A DNA stretch of 34,697 nt from Deltaproteobacteria bacterium (GTDB lineage Bacteria; Myxococcota_A; UBA796; UBA2385): NCBI GenBank assembly GCA_018401435.1, contig JAGYJW010000062.1:1-34697 (forward strand), written 5' to 3'. The first letter of the stretch is position 1. Each line of letters opens with the position of its first letter. Positions 12,067 to 21,225 of this stretch are shown here, piece after piece. The notes under the pieces were generated by a model that had not been told where the DNA came from, made no database searches, and saw only the letters and a list, made by a program, of their open reading frames with translations. Made by a program: the position numbers and the translations under genes.

Positions 12067-13842
12067 TCAGGGGGGCGGCGCGTCGGGGCAGCTGAGGGTG
12101 CTGCCATCCAAGGTGTAGAGGGCCAGCTCCTCATCCTCCCAGCTCGGCATGCCCAAGAAGGAGACCTCGCGCAGGATCCGCACGGCCCGCGGCCAATCGC
12201 TCTCCATGCGCAGGCTGCCGTCGCGCTGGGGCCGGGGCCGCAGATAGCCCTCTTTGCGGAAGACGACATAGCGGTAGCCCAGCCCTTGGACCTCTCGCAG
12301 ATCCTCCGCCGTCCACGCGTCGCGCGGGTGGCGCCAGTCGCGCTCGCCCAGGGCGATCAGCAGGGCGATCACGCGATTCTGCTTGCGGAAGGCCACGACC
12401 TCGGCCGGGGCAAAGGCATCCTTGGTCACCAGCATCCCATTCAGGATGGGCTTGCCGTGGATGGTCTGGTGGTAGAGGGGCCGCTGGCCCAGGGCATAGG
12501 GCAGCTCGATGATGGCGCCGGGTGGGGCGGCGGCCAGGCAGTGGATCCCGGGCGAGACCGCCGCCGACCACATGTCCAGAGGCGCGAGCGCTTGGGAGGC
12601 GGGGCCCGCGATGGCCGTCGCCCAGAGCAGCGCCGCTGCGGTCCAGGCTGCCCGCGGGCCCAGGCGCCGCCGAAGTCCGGCCACACCCAGGCCCCCCAGG
12701 GCCACCAGGCCCAGGCCCAGAAAGGCAGAGGCCCGCCCCGGCCACCACCAGCGCCGCAGCACCGCGAGGTGCTCGACCCCCAGCAGGTAGAGGGGGTTGG
12801 CGAGGAAGTCCCGGCCCAGGATGAGCACCGGACCGCAGGCCACCACCGCCGATACCAGGGCCGCCGCCAGCAGGGGTCGGCGCTGTCGGCGCAGGCCAAA
12901 GGCCAGGCCCCCCAACAAGGCCAGCCCCTGGGCCAGGCCCAGCAGGCGCACCCCAGGGTCAAAGCGCAGCCCCGCGGGCTCGATCAAGGCGCCGCCCCGG
13001 CCGCTCAGGGCCAGGACAAAGAGCCCCTGCTCGTCGCCTTCGACCGTGCGCAGGCGCAAGCGACCCAGGGCGCCAGGCTCATCGGCCAAGGCCAAGAGCC
13101 CCGGCACCGCGCCCGCGTCCAGATCGGCCACCATGGGCAAGGCAAAAGGCGCCACCAACAAGGCGGAGATCAAGCCCAGCAGCAGCATCCGGCCCAGCTC
13201 GACCGGCGCATCCCGAAGGCCGCCCAGCGTCCGCACCACCGCCATCGCCCCCACCACCAGGGCGCCCACCATCCCATAATACCAGTAGGTGAGGCCGCTG
13301 AGCGCAAGCCACAGCCCGCCCCACAGGGCGCGGCCCAGGGTGGGCGGGCCCAGCATGCCCGCCAGCAGCAGGCTGGGAAAGAGCAGCATGGCCTGGGTGA
13401 ATCGCCCCTGCTGCAGCTCAAAGAGGGCGAAGGGGTGCAGCAGGCCCAAGCCCGCGGCAGCCAGGCGCCCGGGTCGTCCGGCCCCCGCCGCCGCCGCCAG
13501 GCGCTCGCCGCCCCAGGCGTTGCCCAACAGGATCAGCAGCACGAAGAGGTTGGTGCCTGCAGGCGCGCCCAGCAGCAGGCGCAGGGGCGCGGCGAGGGTG
13601 GCATCCAGCAGGTTGCCGCCGGTGTGCCGGTAGAGATCCTTTCCCCACGGAAAGAAGAGCAAGGGCCCCGGGTCCGTCTCTTCCAGCTGCAGCGTGGTCC
13701 ACCAGTAGAACCACTGGGTGCCATAGGCGTCCAACCAGGCGCTGCCCACGAAGCGGCCAGCGGGGTCCAGGGACGCCGGGCCCAGCACCCACAGGGCCAG
13801 CAGCAAGACCGCAGCGACCGCAGCCAGCCGGGGGCGGCTCAC
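12067..13842 (-). CDS. Polytopic inner-membrane protein, possible GT-C glycosyltransferase
   Basis: The 591-aa protein has about ten hydrophobic helices and a soluble C-terminal part of about 150 residues. The start is GTG at 13842, overlapping the tamA stop by 4 bp (GTGA). After the first helix comes a loop with an Asp (SAWLDAYGTQWFYWW, Asp38), followed by FFPWGKDLYRHTGG. A first-loop acidic residue and this layout resemble GT-C enzymes that use lipid-linked sugars, but no family motif is decisive. The C-terminal domain contains AIIELPYALGQRPLYHQT and RYVVFRKEGYL. It lies last in the tamB-tamA operon, so a role at the cell envelope is likely. I class it as a membrane protein of unknown function with a GT-C guess. 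Confidence 0.75.
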   Translation of the reverse strand: MSRPRLAAVAAVLLLALWVLGPASLDPAGRFVGSAWLDAYGTQWFYWWTTLQLEETDPGPLLFFPWGKDLYRHTGGNLLDATLAAPLRLLLGAPAGTNLFVLLILLGNAWGGERLAAAAGAGRPGRLAAAGLGLLHPFALFELQQGRFTQAMLLFPSLLLAGMLGPPTLGRALWGGLWLALSGLTYWYYGMVGALVVGAMAVVRTLGGLRDAPVELGRMLLLGLISALLVAPFALPMVADLDAGAVPGLLALADEPGALGRLRLRTVEGDEQGLFVLALSGRGGALIEPAGLRFDPGVRLLGLAQGLALLGGLAFGLRRQRRPLLAAALVSAVVACGPVLILGRDFLANPLYLLGVEHLAVLRRWWWPGRASAFLGLGLVALGGLGVAGLRRRLGPRAAWTAAALLWATAIAGPASQALAPLDMWSAAVSPGIHCLAAAPPGAIIELPYALGQRPLYHQTIHGKPILNGMLVTKDAFAPAEVVAFRKQNRVIALLIALGERDWRHPRDAWTAEDLREVQGLGYRYVVFRKEGYLRPRPQRDGSLRMESDWPRAVRILREVSFLGMPSWEDEELALYTLDGSTLSCPDAPPP

Positions 13843-16800
13843 AGCTCCCCCAGGCTCAGGTGCGCCACGAAGCTCTGCTCGGCCCGTTCGCGCTGGGGCC
13901 ATGGGTTGAAGCCCAGGTCGAGGGCGGCCGGCCCCACGGGGGTCGCGATGCGCACGCCACTGCCCAGGCCGGTGCGAAAGAGCTGGTCCCGGCCCCGCTG
14001 GGACGAGGTGGGCAGCACGGCCGCGTCCAGGAAGTTGACCTGTCCGAAGTCCGAGAAGAGCACCCACTGGGTGGAGCTGAGATCGGAGAAGCCCAGGACA
14101 TTGAGGGGCACCCGCAGCTCGACGGTGGCCGCCGCGATGGCGTCCCCACCGGTGGGCACCCAGCGTGCCGACTCTCCTCGAATGCCCGCACCGTCCACCA
14201 GCGCCTCCAGCGCATCGGGGAACGGAATTTGGGGGCGCGCGGCATAGTTGGCCGGGCCAACCATATTGAGCTGGAAGCCGCGCAAGCTGCCGCTGCCGCC
14301 CAGGTAGAAGCGGTCTTCGAGGGGCAGGGTGGTGGCGTCGCCCTTGGCCCAGCCCGCGCCCACCCGGCCGCCCAGGTTGAGCACCAGCGGCCCCAACGGC
14401 ACCAGCTGCTCCATGCGCAGCAGGCTGCGCGCGGTCACCAGGGCCTGGCCCAGGCCATCCGAGACCTCCACCAGGCCCGAAAAGAAGTTGCCCTTGGTGG
14501 GGTTGAAACGGTCATCTCGGCCGTCCCGGAGCACCAGCAGCGAGGGTCCGGTCACGAAGCGAATGGCGGAGGGCAGGCGGGCGGGGCCGCTGGCGTCGCT
14601 GCTGAGGCCCAGGGCCTCCAGCCAGGGGTCCCCCCGCACCAGGGCGCCGGTCTCGACGTCTTCCAGGCGCCGGAGCTGGGCCCGGTAGCCGACATAGCCC
14701 TCCCACCGAAGCCCGGTGGCCCGCACACCCACCGACAGACCGGTCCGCCAGAGGCGGTAGACCGGCTCTTGCAGGGTCTCCCCCAAGATGGCCTCGACCA
14801 CCAGCTGCTGGCCGGCCCCGGGGAAGTGGGGCGCGCTGTAGCGCAAGGCGGCCTGCCACACCGGCTGGTCCAGGTCCAGCCGCCACTCATCGCCAAACCA
14901 GCCGTAGCCGACCTGGCCATAGAGGGTGATCTTGTGGCCCAGCCCGCCCAGGTTCCGGTGGGTGGCCCGGGCGTTGGCCTGGATGCCCTGGTCGGTGGAC
15001 AGGCCGCCACCGGTCTCAAAGAGCAGGTTCGGCTTCTCGTCCAAGACGATGAGCAGGTCGCGGAAGCGATCGTCATCGCCCACCAGTTCGGGGGATACGA
15101 CGCGAAAGAGGTCCAGCGCGTAGAGGTTGCTGCGGGTGCGCCGGATGCCTTCGGGGGTCACCGGCTCGCCCAGGGTGAGGGCCAGCTCCCGCTCGATCAC
15201 CCTGCGGCGGGTGCGGCGGCTGCCCTGCAAGACGACGCTGCGCAGCCGGACCTGGGGGCCCGGCGTCACCACCAGCGCGGCCACGGCCTCGCCGCCATCG
15301 GGGGAGAGCCGTGTTTCCACCCGTGCATCGGCGCTCAGGTGTCCCCTGCCCTTCCAGGCGTCCGTGACGGTGCGGGCCAAGGCGTCGATGCGCGCGGGCT
15401 GGTAGGGCTGGCCCACCAGCTCGGCGCGCGCGCTCTCCAGGGCCACCCAGCCCGGATCGCCCAGCTTCAGCCCCTCTGCCGCCAGCTCCCGCAGCAGGGT
15501 GCGCTGCCCCTCACGCACCTGCACCTGCAGGACGGTGGGCTTGCGGTTGAGGACCATCGACAGCAGCCGCCGCTTGAGGTGGATCTGCTCGGTGACCTCC
15601 AGCCGGGCGTCCAGGTAGCCCTGGCCCCGGTAGAACTCGCGCACGCCCGCCAGGCCCCGGTTGATGCCCGCGGTGGTCACGATTCGCTGGCCCAAGCCCT
15701 CTGCGTCGGCCTCGCGGATGGCGCCGGCCACATAGCGGGCGCTGAAGGTCTCGGCGCCGCTGACCTCGATGCGCCGCAGCCGCAGCTGTGGGCCCGGCCG
15801 GGCGGTGAGCGTGAGGAGCTGGCCGTCGGGGATGGCGTCGAGGGAGAGGGCGACGGCGGCGTCGGGGTGGCCGCGCTCGTCCAGCCAGCCTCGGAGCCGC
15901 CGGGCGGCCTGCTCGGCTGTGTCCTGGCTGGCCCGGGTGCCCTCGTAGAGGCCCAATACGGCCTGGACCTCTGCGGCCCGGGGCATGCGCTCGCCCGAAC
16001 CCTCGCGCCGAATTGCGACCGCAAGGCGGCTGTTGGTCTCCACATTGAGCACGAGGCCGGTGGCCCCCCCCGCGCCGGGCACCTGGATGAAGCGCACGGT
16101 GGGCTGCATCCATCCCTGGCGGACGAGGTCGTCGCGCAGCTCCTCCAAGGCCCGCTCCAGGGCCTGGCGCACCACCCGACGCCCCTTGTGGATGCCATGG
16201 CGCGCGAGCACCCGCCGCACCCGCGCGCTGCGCGGCGCGCAGTCGGCCTGGTCGAGGGCGCAGCGGCGCCCCCAGCCCTTCACCAGCTCGGGGCCGTTGA
16301 CCTGCACCTCGCTCCAGGTGCGGGCCTCGCCGGGGTCCACCGTGACCAGCAGCGCGACGCCACCCAGGTCGTCTCGGCTGACCCGGGTGCTCACGCGGGC
16401 CTCGGTCCAGCCCTGCTCCGCCAGGGCCGCGCGCACCCGCGCTTCGAGGGGGGCGGGATCGGTGTCGGGGTAGAAGGCCTCGCCGACCGAGCGCCCGATG
16501 GCCCGCTGGGCCACCCGCCGGGGCACGCCGCGCACGCCATCCAGGCTGAGGGTGCTGAGCTTGGGTGGGGGGTAGACCCGGTAGGCGATGCGCGCCGCGG
16601 GAATGGGCTCGCCGTCTTCATTCACGATGAACCACGGCTCGGCCACGGCCTCGACGGCGGCAAAGGCGCCCGCCCGGTAGAGCAGCGCCACATCCAGGCG
16701 GATATTGCCGAGATTCAGCTCCTGGCCCTGGCGCAGGCGCAGCAGCGGCTCGAGGTTCTCGCGGGGCAAGCCGCCGTCGGGCGCCTCCAGGCTGACCTGC

Positions 16801-16985
16801 GCCACCGGCAGCCCCACCCACAACGCGAGATCGCCGATGGGCAGCGTCTCGGCGCCGGCCCGCGCCTCGGCGGACAGCTGGGGCGCATCGACCGGCGGAG
16901 CGCTGTCCTCTGCCCGGGCCGACCCGCACAAGGCGGCACCGGCCACGCCCAGAAGGCAGGCCAGCAGCGCGGTGCGAATGGACAA
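13839..16985 (-). CDS. tamA: TamA/BamA-like Omp85 outer-membrane protein
   Basis: The 1048-aa protein has an N-terminal signal peptide (ALLACLLGVAGAALCGSARA), many POTRA-like repeats (residues about 60-680), and a C-terminal Omp85 beta-barrel (about 690-1048). The barrel has FNPTKGNFFSGLVEVSDGLG, FYLGGSGSLRGFQ (the conserved loop-6 motif, here LRGF) and a final segment GPAALDLGFNPWPQ. TamA has about 580 residues and BamA about 810, so the POTRA region is extended. The neighbour tamB supports a Tam-type role in exporting or inserting outer-membrane components. The start is uncertain: TTG at 16985 places the signal peptide well but lacks a close ribosome-binding site; a CTG 12 bases upstream has GGAG at a good distance. 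Confidence 0.87.
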   Translation of the reverse strand: MSIRTALLACLLGVAGAALCGSARAEDSAPPVDAPQLSAEARAGAETLPIGDLALWVGLPVAQVSLEAPDGGLPRENLEPLLRLRQGQELNLGNIRLDVALLYRAGAFAAVEAVAEPWFIVNEDGEPIPAARIAYRVYPPPKLSTLSLDGVRGVPRRVAQRAIGRSVGEAFYPDTDPAPLEARVRAALAEQGWTEARVSTRVSRDDLGGVALLVTVDPGEARTWSEVQVNGPELVKGWGRRCALDQADCAPRSARVRRVLARHGIHKGRRVVRQALERALEELRDDLVRQGWMQPTVRFIQVPGAGGATGLVLNVETNSRLAVAIRREGSGERMPRAAEVQAVLGLYEGTRASQDTAEQAARRLRGWLDERGHPDAAVALSLDAIPDGQLLTLTARPGPQLRLRRIEVSGAETFSARYVAGAIREADAEGLGQRIVTTAGINRGLAGVREFYRGQGYLDARLEVTEQIHLKRRLLSMVLNRKPTVLQVQVREGQRTLLRELAAEGLKLGDPGWVALESARAELVGQPYQPARIDALARTVTDAWKGRGHLSADARVETRLSPDGGEAVAALVVTPGPQVRLRSVVLQGSRRTRRRVIERELALTLGEPVTPEGIRRTRSNLYALDLFRVVSPELVGDDDRFRDLLIVLDEKPNLLFETGGGLSTDQGIQANARATHRNLGGLGHKITLYGQVGYGWFGDEWRLDLDQPVWQAALRYSAPHFPGAGQQLVVEAILGETLQEPVYRLWRTGLSVGVRATGLRWEGYVGYRAQLRRLEDVETGALVRGDPWLEALGLSSDASGPARLPSAIRFVTGPSLLVLRDGRDDRFNPTKGNFFSGLVEVSDGLGQALVTARSLLRMEQLVPLGPLVLNLGGRVGAGWAKGDATTLPLEDRFYLGGSGSLRGFQLNMVGPANYAARPQIPFPDALEALVDGAGIRGESARWVPTGGDAIAAATVELRVPLNVLGFSDLSSTQWVLFSDFGQVNFLDAAVLPTSSQRGRDQLFRTGLGSGVRIATPVGPAALDLGFNPWPQRERAEQSFVAHLSLGEL

Positions 16986-17013
16986 GGGGTGGGTCAGGAC
17001 GGCTCCACGGCGC

Positions 17014-20000
17014 TCAGTCGAGCTCCCAACGCAGGTTCACGTTGAGGCCCCAGGCGCCCCCGATGTTGAGCTGCCGCCCCACCTGCTCGCGCGCCCAGAA
17101 GCCCCGCATATACAAGCGGTTGGCCAGGCGCCGCTCCAAGCTGACATAGGTGTCCGACAGGCGGCTGAGGTTCTGCTCCAAGATGATGGTGGCCCAGTCC
17201 AGGTCCTTCTCGGCGATGATGCGCAGCTCGGAGGACACCGTGCCCGCGCCCCGCTCGGTCACGCCCGACACCAGGTCGATGCGCTCTGGGCGCAGGATCT
17301 CCAGCCCGTAGAGGCCCTGGCCCAGGGTCTCCACCAGGCCGAATTTGGAGGCGAGCAGGTCGCCGCCTTCCAGGGCCAGGGCCGAGAAGGCGCCGCCATA
17401 GCGCTCCAGCTCGGCCCGGGTCATGCCAAAGAGCAGCAGGGCGTTGATGTCGGCCTCGGGCAGGCCGGGGTCCGAGGTGGACTCCCCCCGCCAGTCCGAC
17501 CAGGGGCCCGCCACGCGGTAGTCGATGAGGTAGCGATCCTCGCGGGTCTGCACATTGGTGCGCAAGGCGATGTCGAGTTCGGGGTCAAAGGCATAGGGCT
17601 CGACAAAGTGCAGCTCGCCGCGCACCAGCTCGAACTCGCGCTCCTTGAGGTAGACCCGGCCCCCGGTCTCGGCGCGGATATCGCCCACCAGGCCGGGCCG
17701 GGAGGTGTCGCCCACCAGGCGCAGGTCGCCCGATGCCACCAGGTCGCCCAGGTTGTTGCGCACCCGAATGCTGCGCTGTCCCACCAGTTGCACATCCAGG
17801 CTGAACAGGTCGGCGGTCTCCTCGGCCGTGGCGCCGGTCAGGCGTTCTCCGGCGAGGTCCACCACCGCGTCCTCCCAGGCGATGCGGTCGGCGAAGAGCA
17901 TGTCGCGCACATCCACCCGGCCCGACAGCAGGGGCTCCTCGGCCGGCCCCACAAAGGCGAGGCTGGCGTCGCCGGTGATGGCCGGCAGCCAGTCGAAGTA
18001 CTCCACCCGGGCATCCCCGAGCTTGGCCCAGAGGTCATAGCGGGAGGGCAGCCAGTCCTTGGCGTCGATGCGGCCGCCACCCGTCAGCGCGCCGCCGCCC
18101 ATGCGACCGGTCAGGGACTGCAGCTGGTAGCCCCCCTCGCGGCCGCTCAGCCGCGCTTGCACGGATTCCAGGGCTTCGGGCAGCCAGGAGGCGTGAAAGC
18201 GCCCATCGACGATGCGGGCAGTGATCACGGGCTCCAGGTCGCCGCGGCCTCCCGACAGGGAGAGCTCCACCCGGGCCAGGCCCTGGGACCGCTCCAACCC
18301 CGGCACCACCGCCCGCAGCAGATCGAGGTCCAGCACCCCATCTCCGGCGAGCACGGTCGGTCCGCCCTCGGCGCGCGAGCCGCCGAAGGACAGCTGGCTC
18401 TGCCCCCCCACCAGCTCCACCCCGGCCAGGCTGAAGCGCTGCGGCCCCACACTCAGCCGCCAGGGCCCCTGGGACTTCAGCAGGTGGCGATCCCAGCCCA
18501 GCTCGACCTCGGTGGTCTCGAAATCCAGCCGAAAAGGGCGGTCGGGCGGGCCCAGCTGGCCGCTGGCCACCACCTGCCCCGATACCAACGCCCGAATGGG
18601 CCCACCATCGGGGGCCACCGGGTAGAAGGAGTGGGCGGGAAAGGCGGCGAGGTCTGCGCTCAAGGCCCAGTCCACATCCCCGCCCAGGCCCAGGGTGCCG
18701 GCCAGCCCCAGCTCGCTGCCGCCCAGGTTGCCGTTGAAGGACAGGGTCTGGCCAATGGTGGAGAAGTCCAGCCGCGAGTCGCCGATGGCCCGCCCCGCCA
18801 GCACCGTGTCCCAGAGGGCCAGGCGGCCTTCGGGGGTCGGGGCCGACAGGCTGCCGCCGATATGCGCCCCCAGGCTGATCAGCCCGTCCAGCTGAACCGA
18901 GGATCCGGCCAAGGCGTCCAGGTCTCCCAGCGACCAGGCAGATGTGTGAACATCAAGGTTCAACCTTCCATCTTCTTCAATGCTGCCCCGGGCCACAGCC
19001 CCTTCCGAGCCCCCGCGGCGCGTGATCTCCAGGTGGTCCACGGTGATGCGGCGGGACCGCATCAGCGCCAGGCCGCTGCCCGCATCGAAGCGCTCGCCGA
19101 AGAGGTCGATGTCCTCGAGCCCCAGGTGCACCTCGCCATCCAGGGCGTCCACCGGCCCGCCCACCTGCACCGTGGCGTCCACCGTGGCCTCCAGCCCCGG
19201 CACCGGGCTCGCGATGGCCACCAGGTCGACAGCCGCCCGTCCCGGACGAGCAGCTGCATATCCAGGCCCGTGGGGGTCGCTCCCAGGTCCACCACCGCGC
19301 GGCCCCGCCAGGGGGTCTCCCCCAGCAGGGCGTCCAGATCGCTGAAGGCGAGCACCCGCAGGTTGGGGGCCAGCAGGGGCGAACGCACCGTGTCGGCGAC
19401 GGCGTAGCCCAGCAGACCGAAATCCTGCACCGCCACCATCGCGCTGAGCCCCAGGGCCTCGAAGGGCCCCGACACCTTGCCCGCCCCGCTCATCCTGCCC
19501 ACCAGGTCCAGGTCGGCCAGGGGTCGCAGCTCTGCCAGGTCCACCGACCCGATGTCCAGGTCCAGGTCCATATGGCGGCGCGGACTGAGGTCGAGATCGG
19601 CCACCGCCGTCAAGGTCGAGCGACCGGTGTCCACCTGCCGGGCGGCGATGAACATGCGCTGGTCCTTGATGCGCATCTCCAGCATCGCGCTCAGCTTCTT
19701 GATGTCGAGGAGAAGCGGGCTGCGCTCGACATCGCCGCCGGCCACCCGCAGGCGGCGGGCGGCCACATCGGCCGAGCCGGCGATGAAGAAGGGGCGCAAG
19801 GACCCGCCGGCATGGATCTCGGTGTCCAGGCGCAAGTCCACCCAGGGGGCCGACGACACGCCGGTCTGCACGAAGATCTGCCCCAGGGACACATCCTCCC
19901 CATTCAGCTCGAAGCTGAAGCCCCCGCTGGGCAGGTCGAGGGTGGCCAGGCCTTCCACATGGCCGCCGGCCCAGTCCGAGCGCAGGCCCAGCAGCTTCAG

Positions 20001-20984
20001 CTCGCCGTCCTTGAGGTGCAGCCCGGTATCGACCCCTTGCAAGGCCACCAGCAGCACCTCGCCGTCCTCTCGCATCCGGAAGATCGCCGTGTCGGTCAGC
20101 CGCAGATCGCCGGTCAGCTCGGGCGCCCCGACGCTGCCGTCCACCTGCAGGGTCAGCCCCGCGAGGCCCTCCAGGCGCAGGTGCTCGGGCACCAGCCCGG
20201 TCAGCTCCGGCAGCCGGGCCTCCACCACCAGGGCCCCATGAATCGGACCCCCAAAGGCCATGGCCGCGCCGCCACTGAGCCGGGCCACCGGCATGTCCAA
20301 GGCCAGGCCCTGCACCTCCAGGCCGCGGGGGGTGAAGCGGATGCCCGAGGCCGTGACCCGCTGGGCCTCTTGCGTCCAATCGCGCACCTTCACCCTCAGG
20401 CTTCCAACCTCCAGCCGATGCCTGCCCTCCTGCCCTTCCGGCGAGAGGCCGATCTCGTTGACATCGACCACCAGGTCGCCCTTGCTCAGCCGAAAGCGGC
20501 CACCCCGAATCCACAGCTCATCCCAGGGGAAGGCCTGGGCCGGCGCCTTGGGGGCCTCTCCCGTGTCGGGGCCCTTGCGGATATTGCGGAATTCCCGCAG
20601 GCCGTCCTCGTCGAGGTGCAGGTGCACCACCGGCCGGTCCACCGTGATGCGGCGGGCGATGGGCTGCCAGCCCCGCAGGCCGAGATCCACCGCCACCTGC
20701 TCGGCAACCACGATGGCCTGCCCATTCTCGTCGGGGACAGCCGAAGGGTGGGAGATCACGAGGCCCTGCACCACCAGGCGCCGCCGCCCGGGCTCCAGGC
20801 GCAGCCCGCCGATCACCACGTCCTCACCCAGCAGCTCCGAGGCCGCCCCCTCTGCCAGGCGGGCCACCCAGTCGCTGAACCAGGGCGATCGCACCACCAG
20901 CACGAGGCCGAGCAGTCCGCCCCCGCCCAACAGCCCCAGCCGGAGCAGACGCCGGCGGCGGGGAGGCGGCGGAGGCACGCTCAC
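17014..20984 (-). CDS. tamB: TamB-like translocation/assembly protein, split by one frameshift
   Basis: A long protein of about 1323 aa with an N-terminal membrane anchor (LLRLGLLGGGGLLGLVLVV) and a beta-rich periplasmic body. It ends in a typical TamB (DUF490) C-terminal domain with GRVYLKEREFELVRGELHF, FDPELDIAL and LPEADINALLLFGMTRAEL. TamB spans the periplasm and works with TamA, probably in lipid or outer-membrane protein delivery. The frame breaks at about 19228-19233: the upstream frame ends LLVRDGRL and the downstream frame continues VDLVAIASPVPGLEATV. One missing base restores a single frame (3971 + 1 = 1324 codons). No other damage is seen, so I regard the break as a probable sequence error. 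GTG start 20984 has GGGAG 8 nt upstream. Confidence 0.85.
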
Positions 20985-21019
20985 CGGGGACGCTCCCTCG
21001 GGTCGCCTGAAACCGACGC

Positions 21020-21047
21020 GGGCCTGGTGCCGATTGACACCAGGCCC
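21020..21047 (-). terminator. Terminator after tRNA-Gly
   Basis: GGGCCTGGTG and CACCAGGCCC form a perfect 10-bp stem with an 8-nt loop, 10 bp past the CCA end of the tRNA in its direction of transcription. It is followed by a short T-rich stretch (GGTTTC). It also lies 35 bp before the tamB start, so it separates the tRNA from tamB. Confidence 0.8.
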
Positions 21048-21057
21048 GTCGTGGTAG

Positions 21058-21133
21058 TGGAGCGGGCGACGGGATTCGAACCCGCGACAACGAGCTTGGG
21101 AAGCTCGGACTCTACCAACTGAGCTACACCCGC
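21058..21133 (-). tRNA. tRNA-Gly (anticodon CCC)
   Basis: On the - strand the 76-nt gene folds into a full cloverleaf. The acceptor GCGGGTG pairs with CGCCCGC, with one T-G wobble. The D arm reads AGCTCAGTTGGTAGAGT, and the anticodon stem CGAGC/GCTCG encloses loop TTCCCAA, giving anticodon CCC for GGG codons. The T arm holds GGTTCGAATCC, the discriminator is T, and the CCA end is encoded. It lies between the long TPR gene and tamB. Confidence 0.97.
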
Positions 21134-21225
21134 AAGAGCCGGCGCGACCGGGGCCGCGACCTCAACCCCCTTACTTCGGCGCCGTGGGCAGGGCAAGGCG
21201 CGCGCGCGCTGGGCGGCAGGGCTGT

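Noticed and set aside
13860..17045. + strand open frames opposite tamA and tamB (1061 and 900 codons)
   Set aside because: They are shadows of GC-rich - strand genes with clear Omp85 and TamB motifs; the translations are Gln/His/Gly/Ala-rich without domains.
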